Position numbers and translations under genes: made by a program. A DNA stretch of 64,000 nt from Terebella lapidaria (lineage: Eukaryota > Annelida > Polychaeta > Terebellida > Terebellidae). This document shows positions 20,160 to 32,750 of this stretch, piece after piece. The DNA lies in the NCBI GenBank assembly GCA_949152475.1, contig OX424556.1:55076451-55140450 (forward strand). Direction: 5' to 3'. How positions within the stretch are numbered: the stretch's first letter is position 1; each line of letters opens with the position of its first letter. The notes beneath the pieces are model-generated. The model was not told where the DNA came from and did not search any database. It saw nothing but the letters and a program-made list of their open reading frames with translations.

Positions 20160-23100
20160 TGCGGTGATAGATATTGCTCTAGATAATTTAGTGACTAATG
20201 ATCTCTCAAAACCCTACCCTCGGCCACATTTAGAGCAGCCGCTGGGTGATAGATTATTACCACTGTTTATGAGTATTCGTTATCAACCCGAGAGTGTAGT
20301 CAAAAGATCGTTAGATGAGCAGTCAACCCTCCTATAACACATTATAGAATTTTTGTTAGTAATATGAATAATTCTATAAGGCCTGCTTGCTATTGGCATT
20401 GTTGCTTCATTTAATACGTGTTCAGTCCGGAGTCACAACTACTTAACACGTGCATCTTCCTCGAACGCAGATGTTTGATCAGGCGCCGTATCAGTTCAAA
20501 AAGTGTTTCATTTTAGCATTCCTATTGTCATCACCATAACCTTGTGTTGCTGATATAAAGTCTTATGTATAAACGACATGTGTGTATTTCTACAGGATAA
20601 AACCCATTACATTCATCACTAAACCATGGGATTATAGTGGTCTTGATGATTTGAAGACTATTTTTCATCACACAACCACGCCATATTTCGACCACCAGAT
20701 TTTGGTGATACGTGTAGACATTATTCTGTTCATGGTGGTTGTTAAGAACGTTGGGAAAGCTCATAATACTCATAATACTTCACACTTGGTTCCAGCATGT
20801 TTACTTATATCACTCCGAAGGATTCCAATGTTACATTGTCGTTTTAAGAACTCATCATTGTATCATGGGCAAATAGGATGTCAAAGGTATTGGCTCTTGG
20901 ACACCTTGGCTTTGAAAATGTATGAGTTGACCTCTGCAGAAAGCATTTAGATATTTTGCCCTGTAGAGGAAACCTGTGTAGATAGCCTTTCGCATTTTGT
21001 TGTTGGTATCTTGTGTAGTACATGTACTGTTTGGTGAATCATGTGCTCATCCTGTTTTCAATCTCAAAATTTATTTTGATGACATTGTTTTTATCCCCCA
21101 TTCCTATGTGTTATATATGCGATCCACTACGACCCTAACCTTATACATGTACATTGCTTCAGTAATGTATGTAGCTATTCTGGGCTAAAGTTTCTATGGT
21201 TGGATGAATGAGTCTTTATCTGCAAAGAGTAGTATATAATAGTTTGAAAGAGTATTTTCACACATATCGCCTGTAACAGTACACGTGAATCTTCACATAT
21301 CTGTAGCAGAATTCACCAGGCAAAATGTACAAAAAGCTGGCAAGAATAAAATTTCACGTGATATATATATAGTTATTATGCCATCATCACTGTTTGACAT
21401 CAAATGTATTAGGACCCATGATGTCAACATTCGATTCACTTCGTCTTTACATTCTCATAACTTTGTCAGTAAGTGTTTCATCTTTCAAATAGCTCTGTTC
21501 AGAAAGCAGTTGTCTGTTGACCTAAATATCCAAAAACGTTACTGATGTTACCGGGGAATTTGCAAACAATTGTTGTGGATTATGACAATATTGTGGTACG
21601 AAATAGGAATGAACGTCAGAAGGTATTGCTTTAGTGCCGAAGGTCTCTTCTTGAATCTCTCCCTCATAGAAGGGCATTGAATTATACACGGAATTATATA
21701 TGACAGTTTATATGTGTGTGTACACACGTGACTGTGATTCATGGTGTTTTCTGATGACCGGAAAAAAGGATCGATGCTCCTGTCACTGACAGAGATGTGC
21801 TACCTGGGGTGAAATGTCATGTCCCTGACGCCCAGTGTGGGATGGGTTAGATACACTCGATCATCTGAGGTATGATCATTGGAAATTGAATTTTCCAAGA
21901 TATGGGTGTAGGACTCCTCGCTTTCTTTCTATTTCAGGATGTTTCTCTACGAAATGGGTACACACCGAATTGTTGTCATGTATCGATTATCTGGAAAGTT
22001 GATTTGTCATATATATTTTCTATCGGGTTGCTTAGAATTCAAAAGTCTTGTTGTTGGTTGGTTGGCTGTTGTAGTCTAATTTTATCATGCAGGTGTACCA
22101 TAGAAACAATTATATCGTACCATGTATTGTACTATGTCTGTCCTGATAACCCCAGTGTAGATTTTGATATAATGTTTGGTCAGGCTTTGCTCATATTCCG
22201 AAAGTAGGAGATAATGTTTATTCAGTTCAAGTAAAGTGCAATGTACAGAAAATAAGTTATGGACTGGTATTATATGAGAACAATTTGAAACTGAGAGACC
22301 AAAATAGCCATTGCTGTCTTCCTTTTGGTGCCAATTAATTCTAAATGGCTCTTCACTCGTTTCATAATCGTGATATGTTATTTGTAGTAGGTCAGTATAT
22401 ACATAGTGTCGAGGTTCATATTATTATCGTGATATGTTGCGTATAAGTCTCCTATCAGGATATTTTATCTCGATCCCATGGCTATTGATGACCAATTAGA
22501 TATTTGATCAATGTTATTATATCCCACTCCCTATTGTATATAACATACTAGCCAGAGTAATAACGAGCTGTTTGTCGTCTATGTCATGAAACAGAAGTGA
22601 TATTACTAATTATGGCCATCGACGTATCAATTAAACATTGATTCTGCCTTCAATGCACGTCGCGTTACAACGTGCTGCAGATTATATCATATATATCATT
22701 TGAAAAAAAAACAAGTATTTTGCATTGCCTAATACCTGCTCTGTCATATGGAGAAATCGAAAACTTTCTTTGCATTGAAGGATACATTCAGTCAGAAAAC
22801 AACTATTTTCTGGACATTTTGGGGTAGCCTTCCTCAGCCATTTGGCTATTCGCTTTATTTGCTGCAATTCCTGTGGCAAAATTGAAACCTATTACTGCAC
22901 ATTACGTATTGTGGGAATGCGGTTGATGTCCCAGGGGTTATGTGGAATATGTGATGTGTCGCATCAATCGAGTTTATGAGAATATACTGTCCTTGACATA
23001 TCTGCCGAATAACGACACAGTTTGATAATTAAATGTGTCAACACCCATGGTAAGGAGGAAACCGAGCGCATTGTCCACCATCGTTTTATGGCACCACTTC

Positions 23101-24952
23101 AGGGTTTGAAGCTTTGGCAAAGTTGTAAGTAAATGTATGTAGGCTCTCCAATATAGATCACAGATATATATCGATGTGTGTCTCAAATATGTCTTTGCCA
23201 ATATAAATTGTAATAAGAAAATGATGTGTAACAAAAAATCGTCTTCCCTTTTCATTCTTCCATGTGTAGTTGTGTATAATCAACAGTTCTTTCATGTGGT
23301 ATCAGATATGGACGCTATTTTTACGAGCTGTGGTGTGTCTACTCGGGATTTACGTCATGATGTGTAAGTCATTTATAGCTTCATTAGCTGCTTGTTATCC
23401 CTTCCAGGCATATGATCAATGGATACCTCGTGGTATGTCAAGGACGTTTCCACTAATGCTAATCTGGATTCCAATCACAGCACATCAAAGCCCAGCTGAG
23501 AAGCATTCATCTACATAATTATCTTGTAATTACTGTGTATATCAAATGATGCATGTGCATCGGAAGTGTTCATATTATTGTCAGGATATTTCATGTGGCC
23601 GGTTTGACCAACAAATTTGTTTGTGATAAAAATAGTTGGTCGGGTTTTGTTCTTATTCCAAATTATATTACTTCAGGTTGTAGATGCCATTATCAAAAAT
23701 TTGGTGATAGGTTTATACATACATCACTTGTATACCTACTGTGACACTTAAAACAATGTTCAAATATGTAGGAGTCAATATTCTGTCCATGTTCCTGAAT
23801 TCAATAATCGTTTTGAAGTTTTTTTACCATCATGTGAATGGGCTTATAATTGTTGGCTTTATTTCTACCTCGAAATTGATTCTTTCTAGAAATAATCAAA
23901 ATTCCTATAGGCCCCCATGCATTAGTGAACAAAACCCCATGCATTAGTGACAAAAACAGCTATACACAATGTCTGAGAAACCTTTCATTAAAATTACTTT
24001 TTTCACAATGTCTGAGAAGCTTTTTCATAAAGAAAGTATGTACTTTCCTTTTGATACGTATACTAAACGTCCCAGGAAGTGACAGGTAGCCCAGCAGTAG
24101 AGGCAACCGCAGTGTCACTTTTCGTGAACAGTGGGCTGTAGAGTTCTGCCTCATTAAACCAACTCGACGGGAGCTGGTTAATTTCCATGTACCAAACAAT
24201 TGGTAAACAATTGTGTATTATGAATAGGTAAAGTGGGTGCAATTTCAATACTTACAATTCTTATCGAACATGAAATAACAGACATATAACGATATCTTCG
24301 GAGACTACTCTCAAGACAGGTCACGCGTATTGCCAACCTATCAATTTATGATTTGATTTATCATTTCCTAGATAGGAGAAATTTGTACATACACTTCATA
24401 TTCTGGGCTGAACAAAATTACAATAGATGAACCACAAGGGGAATAGATTGCCCCCTAGCAACCAGAGCTGCACGGGGAAGACGTCAGATGGCGGTACAAT
24501 AGATGCCCCCAAAACGTCATGTCTATTACATCCGGGTTCGATCAATCATCTGGCATGTCTTTGGTATGACAGGAAACCTGTCTGAACACATTATGTAACT
24601 ACTCGAAAGTGATTTCACATCACTTGTAATCGGTTGAATATATCGGTGAGTTATAATTGTAAAGAGGTTCATCATTGGCTGTGGATACATATGTTTGAAC
24701 TGTTGTTTCTATTCTGAATGAACAATTTAGCTCCTCTGTTGTCGTCATCAGAGTCTTGCGTAGAAATAGGTTGACATGTAGAAAACGAATAACACCTTAC
24801 TATGTATCATACTGATGCAATACATAATGAATTCTTGCGCATCAAATTCGATTACTCCTAATATGCTACTTTAACGAATAGTGACATTCACAAAGCCAGT
24901 GTAGTCCTTGGGTTTTATACCACAAGTCGCATTTCAACATCTGCTAGCGTTT
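20160..24952. repeat. Type-1 long repeat unit, copy B
   Basis: Starts with the head module (AGATAATTTAGTGACTAAT near 20181). From 20240 to about 24860 it is nearly identical to 24953-29551; a 122-codon open frame at 20582-20950 is repeated unchanged at 25295-25663. That frame is broken in copy A, so identity reflects recent duplication rather than coding constraint. Differences from copy C are a few substitutions and short indels (the offset moves from 4713 to about 4691). The AATAGATTGCCCCCTAG end module is near 24439. Short local repeats (CCCCATGCATTAGTGA twice near 23911) occur. No gene recognised. Confidence 0.85.
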
Positions 24953-27900
24953 CGCTGGGTGATAGATTATTACCACTGTTTATGAGTATTCGTTATCAAC
25001 CCGAGAGTGTAGTCAAAAGATCGTTAGATGAGCAGTCAACTCTCCTATAACACATTATAGAATTTTTGTTAGTAATATGAATAATTCTATAAGGCCTGCT
25101 TGCTATTGGCATTGTTGCTTCATTTAATACGTGTTCAGTCCGGAGTCACAACTACTTAACACGTGCATCTTCCTCGAACGCAGATGTTTGATCAGGCGCC
25201 GTATCAGTTCAAAAAGTGTTTCATTTTAGCATTCCTATTGTCATCACCATAACCTTGTGTTGCTGATATAAAGTCTTATGTATAAACGACATGTGTGTAT
25301 TTCTACAGGATAAAACCCATTACATTCATCACTAAACCATGGGATTATAGTGGTCTTGATGATTTGAAGACTATTTTTCATCACACAACCACGCCATATT
25401 TCGACCACCAGATTTTGGTGATACGTGTAGACATTATTCTGTTCATGGTGGTTGTTAAGAACGTTGGGAAAGCTCATAATACTCATAATACTTCACACTT
25501 GGTTCCAGCATGTTTACTTATATCACTCCGAAGGATTCCAATGTTACATTGTCGTTTTAAGAACTCATCATTGTATCATGGGCAAATAGGATGTCAAAGG
25601 TATTGGCTCTTGGACACCTTGGCTTTGAAAATGTATGAGTTGACCTCTGCAGAAAGCATTTAGATATTTTGCCCTGTAGAGGAAACCTGTGTAGATAGCC
25701 TTTCGCATTTTGTTGTTGGTATCTTGTGTAGTACATGTACTGTTTGGTGAATCATGTGCTCATCCTGATTTTCAATCTCAAAATTTATTTTGATGACATT
25801 GTTTTTATCCCCCATTCCTATGTGTTATATATGCGATCCACTACGACCCTAACCTTATACATGTACATTGCTTCAGTAATGTATGTAGCTATTCTGGGCT
25901 AAAGTTTCTATGGTTGGATGAATGAGTCTTTATCTGCAAAGAGTAGTATATAATAGTTTGAAAGAGTATTTTCACACACATCGCCTGTAACAGTACACGT
26001 GAATCTTCACATATCTGTCGCAGAATTCACCAGGCAAAATGCAAATTTCACGTGATATATATATAGTTATTATGCCATCATCACTGTTCAACATCAAACC
26101 TATTAGGACCCAGGATGTCAACATTCGGTTCACTTCGTCTTTACATTCTCATAACTTTGTCAGAAAGTGTGTCATCTTTCAAATAGCTTTGTCCAGAAAG
26201 CAGTGGTCTTTGACCCTAATAATAAAAAAACGTTACTGATGTTACCGGGGAATTTGCAAACAATCGTTGTGGATTATGACAATATTGTGGTACGAAATAG
26301 GAATGAACGTCAGAAGGTATTGCTTCAGTGCCGAAGGTCTCTTCTTGAATCTCTCCCTCATAGAAGGGCATTGAATTATACACGGAATTATATATGACAG
26401 TTTATATGTGTGTGTACACACGTGACTGTGATTCATGGTGTTTTCTGATGACCGGAAAAAAGGATCGATGCTCCTGTCACTGACAGAGATGTGCTACCTG
26501 GGGTGAAATGTCATGTCCCTGACGCCCAGTGTGGGATGGGTTAGATACACTCGATCATCTGAGGTATGATCATTGGAAATTGAATTTTCCAAGATATGGG
26601 TGTAGGACTCCTCGCTTTCTTTCTATTTCAGGATGTTTCTCTACGAAATGGGTACGCACCGAATTGTTGTCATGTATCGATTATCTGGAAAGTTGATTTG
26701 TCATATATATTTTCTATCGGGTTGCTTAGATTTTAAAATTCTTGTTGTTGGTTGGTTGGCTGTTGTAGTCTAATTTTATCATGCAGGTGTACCATAGAAA
26801 CAATTATATCGTACCATGTATTGTACTATGTCTGTCCTGATAACCCCAGTGTAGATTTTGATATAATGTTTGGTCAGGCTTTGCTCATATTCCGAAAGTA
26901 GGAGATAATGTTTATTCAGTTCAAGTAAAGTGCAATGTACAGAAAATAAGTTATGGACTGGTATATGAGAACAATTTGAAACTGAGAGACCAAAATAGCC
27001 ATTGCTGTCTTCCTTCTGGTGCCAATTAATTCTAAATGGCTCTTCACTCGTTTCATAATCGTGATATGTTATTTGTAGTAGGTCAGTATATACATAGTGT
27101 CGAGGTTCATATTATTATCGTGATATGTTGCGTATAAGTCTCCTATCAGGATATTTTATCTCGATCCCATGGCTATTGATGACCAATTAGATATTTGATC
27201 AATGTTATTATATCCCACTCCCTATTGTATATAACATACTAGCCAGAGTAATAACGAGCTGTTTGTCGTCTATGTCATGAAACAGAAGTGATATTACTAA
27301 TTATGGCCATCGACGTATCAATTAAACATTGATTCTGCCTTCAATGCACGTCGCGTTACAACGTGCTGCAGATTATATCATATATATCATTTGAAAAAAA
27401 GACAAGTATTTTGCATTGCCTAATACCTGCTCTGTCATATGGAGAAATCGAAAACTTTCTTTGCATTGAAGGATACATTCAGTCAGAAAACAACTATTTT
27501 CTGGACATTTTGGGGTAGCCTTCCTCAGCCATTTGGCTATTCGCTTTATTTGCTGCAATTCCTGTGGCAAAATTGAAACCCATTACTGCACATTACGTAT
27601 TGTGGGAATGCGGTTGATGTCCCAGGGGTTATGTGGAATATGTGATGTGTCGCATCAATCGAGTTTATGAGAATACACTGTCCTTGACATATCTGCCGAA
27701 TAACGACACAGTTTGATAATTAAATGTGTCAACACCCATGGTAAGGAGGAAACCGAGCGCATTGTCCACCATCGTTTTATGGCACCACTTCAGGGTTTGA
27801 AGCTTTGGCAAAGTTGTAAGTAAATGTATGTAGGCTCTCCAATATAGATCACAGATATATATCGATGTGTGTCTCAAATATGTCTTTGCCAATATAAATT

Positions 27901-29551
27901 GTAATAAGAAAATGATGTGTAACAAAAAAATTCGTCTTCCCTTTTCATTCTTCCATGTGTAGTTGTGTATAATCAACAGTTCTTTCATGTGGTATCAGAT
28001 ATGGATGCTATTTTTACGAGCTGTGGTGTGTCTTCTCGGGATTTACGTCATGATGTGTACGTCATTTATAGCTTCATTAGCTGCTTGTTATCCCTTCCAG
28101 GCATATGATCAATGGATACCTCGTGGTATGTCAAGGACGTTTCCACTAATGCTAATTTGGATTCCAATCACAGCACATCAAAGCCCAGCTGAGAAGCATT
28201 CATCTACATAATTATCTTGTAATTACTGTGTATATCAAATGATGCATGTGCATCGGAAGTGTTCATATTATTGTCAGGATATTTCATGTGGCCGATTTGA
28301 CCAACAAATTTGTTTGTGATAAAAATAGTTGGTCGGGTTTTGTTCTTATTCCAAATTATTGTACTTCAGGTTGTGGATGTCATCATCAAAAATTTGGTGA
28401 TAGGTTTATACATACATCACTTGTATACCTACTGTGACACTTAAAACAATGTTCAAATATGTAGGAGTCAATATTCTGTCCATGTTCCTGAATTCAATAA
28501 TCGTTTCGAAGTTTTTTTACCATCATGTGAATGGGCTTATAATTGTTGGCTTTATTTCTACCTCGAAATTGATTCTTTCTAGAAATAATCAAAATTCCTA
28601 TAGGCCCCCATGCATTAGTGAACAAAACCCCATGCATTAGTGACAAAAACAGCTATACACAATGTCTGAGGAACCTTTCATTAAAATTACTTTTTTCACA
28701 ATGTCTGAGAAGCTTTTTCATAAAGAAAGTATGTACTTTCCTTTTGATACGTATACTAAACGTCCCAGGAAGTGACAGGTAGCCCAGCAGTTGAGGCAAC
28801 CGCAGTGTCACTTTTCGTGAACAGTGGGCTGTAGAGTTCTGCGTCATTAAACCAACTCGACGGGAGCTGGTTAATTTCCATGTACCAAACAATTGGTAAA
28901 CAATTGTGTATTATAAATAGGTAAACGTGGGTGCAATTTCAATACTTACAATTCTTATCGAACACAAAATAACAGACATATAACGATATCTTCGGAGACT
29001 ACTCTCAAGACAGGTCACGCGTATTGCAAACCTATCAATTTATGATTTGATTTATCATTTCCTAGATAGAAGAAATTTGTACATACACTTCATATTCTAG
29101 GCTGAACAAAATTACAATAGATGAACCACAAGGGGAATAGATTGCCCCCTAGCAACCAGAGCTGCACGGGGAAGACGTCAGATGGCGGTACAATAGATGC
29201 CCCCAAAACGTCATGTCTATTACATCCGGGTTCGATCAATCACCTGGCATGTCTTTGGTACGACAGGAAACCTGTCTGAACACATTATGTAACTACTCGA
29301 AAGTGATTTCACATCACTTGTAATCGGTTGAATATATCGGTGAGTTATAATTGTAAAGAGGTTCAGCATTGGCTGTGGATACATATGTTTGAACTGTTGT
29401 TTCTATTCTGAATGAACAATTTAGCTCCTCTGTTGTCGTCATCAGAGTCTTGCGTAGAAATAGGTTGACATGTAGAAAACGAATAACACCTTACTATGTA
29501 TCATACTGATGCAATACATAATGAATTCTTGCACCTCAAATTCGATTACTC
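24953..29551. repeat. Type-1 long repeat unit, copy C
   Basis: Near-identical direct copy of 20240-24860, beginning at GCTGGGTGATAGATTATTAC and ending at TCGATTACTC. It lacks the first 80 bp of the head module and is separated from copy B homology by a spacer of about 92 bp. It also ends earlier than copies A and B, so its right breakpoint is secondary. No conserved gene recognised. Confidence 0.88.
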
Positions 29552-29744
29552 AATAAAGTATTTAATAGCTTAGCAAACGGTCAAATACCATTTATTTCAC
29601 ATTTTTGGCATGACTTACTGTGTGAAGAAAGATGGTATTGTCATGATACACGTATGTGTTTTTTTTTCTGTTTGTTTTTTTCCTGGCTGGCTGGTAAAAA
29701 AAGTTGACGGGAAACAAAGAAAAAACACAACATGGCCTAACATA
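29552..29744. other. Spacer, low complexity
   Basis: About 190 bp including a T-rich patch near 29659-29692 and a GGCTGGCTGG run. No gene or placed repeat. Confidence 0.5.
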
Positions 29745-32700
29745 TTGCGACAGTATAAAAAAACCATCACCTAAACGATGCCAGATACTACATCATTTAG
29801 TGACCGATAAAAGTCATTCATATCACATTTTGACCAGCAGCTTGGGTGATAGACTACGTGTTGCTCGTGGTTAATCATGAAGTGCTGCAGAGGGTGTAGT
29901 CAAAAGTTCGTTACGTGCATAGTCGATTGGCCTACTTGTAGGAAGCAATAAATATTGCTTGACATATTGTATAGAGGGTAATTTGCCCTCTATGCAATAA
30001 ACATTGCTTTCTTTACCATGAGTTTAGTCATAATTTACAACCGTTGTGCGACATGAATATATTGATGATCGTTGCTGTATGGTCTTCTTTGAGTATTCTG
30101 TGTGATACGAATCATAGCATTGCATAGTACACCTCATGTTATAGTGTGGTGCCCAGAAGTTACTGTGAACAATATTCAAGTGAGTAGTAACTTTTAAAGA
30201 TGATCCATTGAATAGATTACACTGATTGAATTCCTGTCACACATGCCATCTTGCCGCTTAACTAGTGACAACGTCAACAGTAGTCGCACCATCCACACAG
30301 TGAAGATTTGAAGTCTGAGAGCATCAGAGCATGATATGGTGTGAACACGACAAAGGAAGTGTCGTAACCTAGACAATGTAGAGACGGCTGCTAGGTTTCA
30401 CGGGTTATTTCATTGTCGAGAAGATATAATTTGAAATAATTTCAGGTAAAATATTGATGATAACTAAAGCTGAATATCTAGCTGAGTAAAATATCCCGTA
30501 ACTTTGGACATATCTCACCAAATTATTTAAGATTCACTAACACGATACTCTGTATATCAGTTATTCACTCTGTTTCTCCAAATCAATATTTACTAACATG
30601 ATATTATACTTGTAATTAGTTAGAACATGTATTTTAATGTAGTAGTAATAATGTCTAGTAATATAAAAAATATATAATATTCACTTCTATGTTCAGCCAT
30701 CATATCATAAAACGTACGTGAATCTCCAAAGTTATGAGGCATGTCGTTGCGAGCACGAACTTTATCAAACAGTCTCAATAGACAATACTTGTTCAGCACT
30801 GACCACTGGTCACAACGCTCATATCTTGTGTTCCCTGGTAACATTATCACGTCTGATGCCGAGCGAATATGTTGATGCTCGGTAAAATCCACCGGAGCGG
30901 ATATCTAGTGCATTATCAATCCTTATCAGGAGATGAAGGTTATCTGTTACTTCATTTTAGGCGAAGACGACTGGACAAAATATACGTACGCAGAATATAT
31001 CCATAACGTGTCTGATAACTACATCGGCAAAACTCGTGTGAGGTCAAATCGTGTGATATCATTTGCACTTAATGTTTAAATGCGAGTGGATTGCATTAGC
31101 CAAAACCTCTTTTGATATCTAGAGAGCTCGCATCTACTCTAGAGAGTTTAGTATGGTTCATATTACACTATTTCTGCATACCGGTTACGTCATGAATATT
31201 CTTATTGATGCTGATGTGGAGTGAATGTAGCCATTTCCTGTTGTTACATACATCGCTACATGTGTTCTCTTGTCATCTATGGTTTTGGGTATTCATGTAC
31301 TAAATGACAATGAACTCAATGAGATACAGATCAAAATTAGTTAGTGAAAAATGTGTCACATAATGCAACATGCTATCAGATAAAAGTACAATATGTAGCT
31401 AAAGCGCCATGAAGTCAAGGCACAGTATGAACTATACCTAGATTAAAAAAATGACAATTCTTACAATTATTTATCATGCACATGTTTATTCATAAAAGTT
31501 ATCCTTAGAAGAACTGTAGTGTGTTTATTTCGAACAAACATACCATGAAAATGTATAAATCATAATTGCCTTTCCACTTAAACAAATAAATGCAAACAAC
31601 AACAAAAGTCGAACGTCCAGTGGCCTGAATATGTATTCGCCAATATAATAATATATATGTTAATAGAGACGGAATCATGTTTGGCAGCAAACCCGTGTAA
31701 CATTACAACAGATCGATGTTTGATAACACCATGAAATTGTATACAATGTATGAAAAAAAAATAGTTAAAATTATGTGTCCAGCATTACACACGTGACGCT
31801 CTAGGGTTCAGAATCGATTATCACCTAAGCATAATCATGTAATCATTCTCATATTATTAAAATGTTATGATTCAAAACACAAATTCATGATGTTCCAACC
31901 AGAGAGCATGGCATTTCATGCTGTTTGGTTCCAACAGGATTTTCCAGATCGATTTGGGCAGTCCATAAAATCGTAATTAATACGTTTCCATTGAAAAAAA
32001 CCAGTCACACAACATGTTGCTCGTGTATTTCACGTTGTGAACAAAACAAATCACCTTCACGGAAACTGTGTTATCTTTTGCAAGCCTTTGCCGAGTATTT
32101 CTTACCAAAGAAACGATTTCAGATGAGAGGGGAAATCATTCTGCTTAAGTGGGCTGTAAATACCCCTTAATATCGTCCTGCTGAGCAGATGAGATATAAT
32201 GGCAGACTACTAGTATATGACATATGAGAGCTCGCTCACTCTTTTCCAAATTGGACAAAACATCAATAATTCATGGTGTTTCCGTGATGAAAGAATAATG
32301 TTCCCCATTAATATGTACACTAAATCAGGAAAATGAGCTAACGCTTGGATATAATATGTCAATATATCCCGGGACATGACGGTTAACCCAGTAATTAAAT
32401 GCCAACTGCAGAGCCACTTGTTGTGAACTGTGTCCTGTATTGAAGACAAGATGGCCCAAGTATCATACAATGCGCCTTCTTCTATATTCAATAAAGATTA
32501 AAACGGTGACAGACGGATTAAATAGCATTCATTTAGTGGGCGACTAGTATTAAGGCGCAGTGTATGATACTTGGGCCGACAGGATAATGCAAAGCTTGTT
32601 TATTGAAATAAACTCACAAAGGAATCTGGTTTGAAAGTGGAGCATGTGTGAAAGGTTACATTTGTTACAATTTTATGTGTAGTGCTTAATACACGAACTG

Positions 32701-32750
32701 CAGTTATGATTACCGTTATAACACATGAACGTCACTGGTATTGGAAATTA
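29745..32750. repeat. Type-2 long repeat unit E
   Basis: Opens with ATTGCGACAGTATA and the head module (near 29793), closely matching 5320-6200. It continues with the module around CGGATATCTAGTGCATTATC (30890-31010), a segment at 31430-31630 that recurs at 35930-36140, and a segment at 31870-32440 that recurs at 7160-7640. No conserved protein frame. Confidence 0.7.
32453..32577. mobile_element. 125-bp MITE with 26-bp inverted ends and 8-bp duplication
   Basis: Ends GGCCCAAGTATCATACAATG and the complement of TGTATGATACTTGGGCC. Flanks GACAAGAT (32445-32452) and GACAGGAT (32578-32585) form an 8-bp duplication with one mismatch. The related unit near 7636 reads ACAAGATAATGAG without the element, an empty site. 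An 8-bp duplication suggests a hAT-type element; family is inference. Confidence 0.7.

Noticed and set aside
20582-20950. 122-codon open frame, identical at 25295-25663
   Set aside because: Identity comes from the recent 4.6-kb duplication; the frame is broken in the older copy at 420-870 and matches no family.
24530-24545. GGTTCGATCAATC resembling a tRNA B-box in the end module
   Set aside because: No A-box at proper distance, no cloverleaf and no poly-A or SINE tail.
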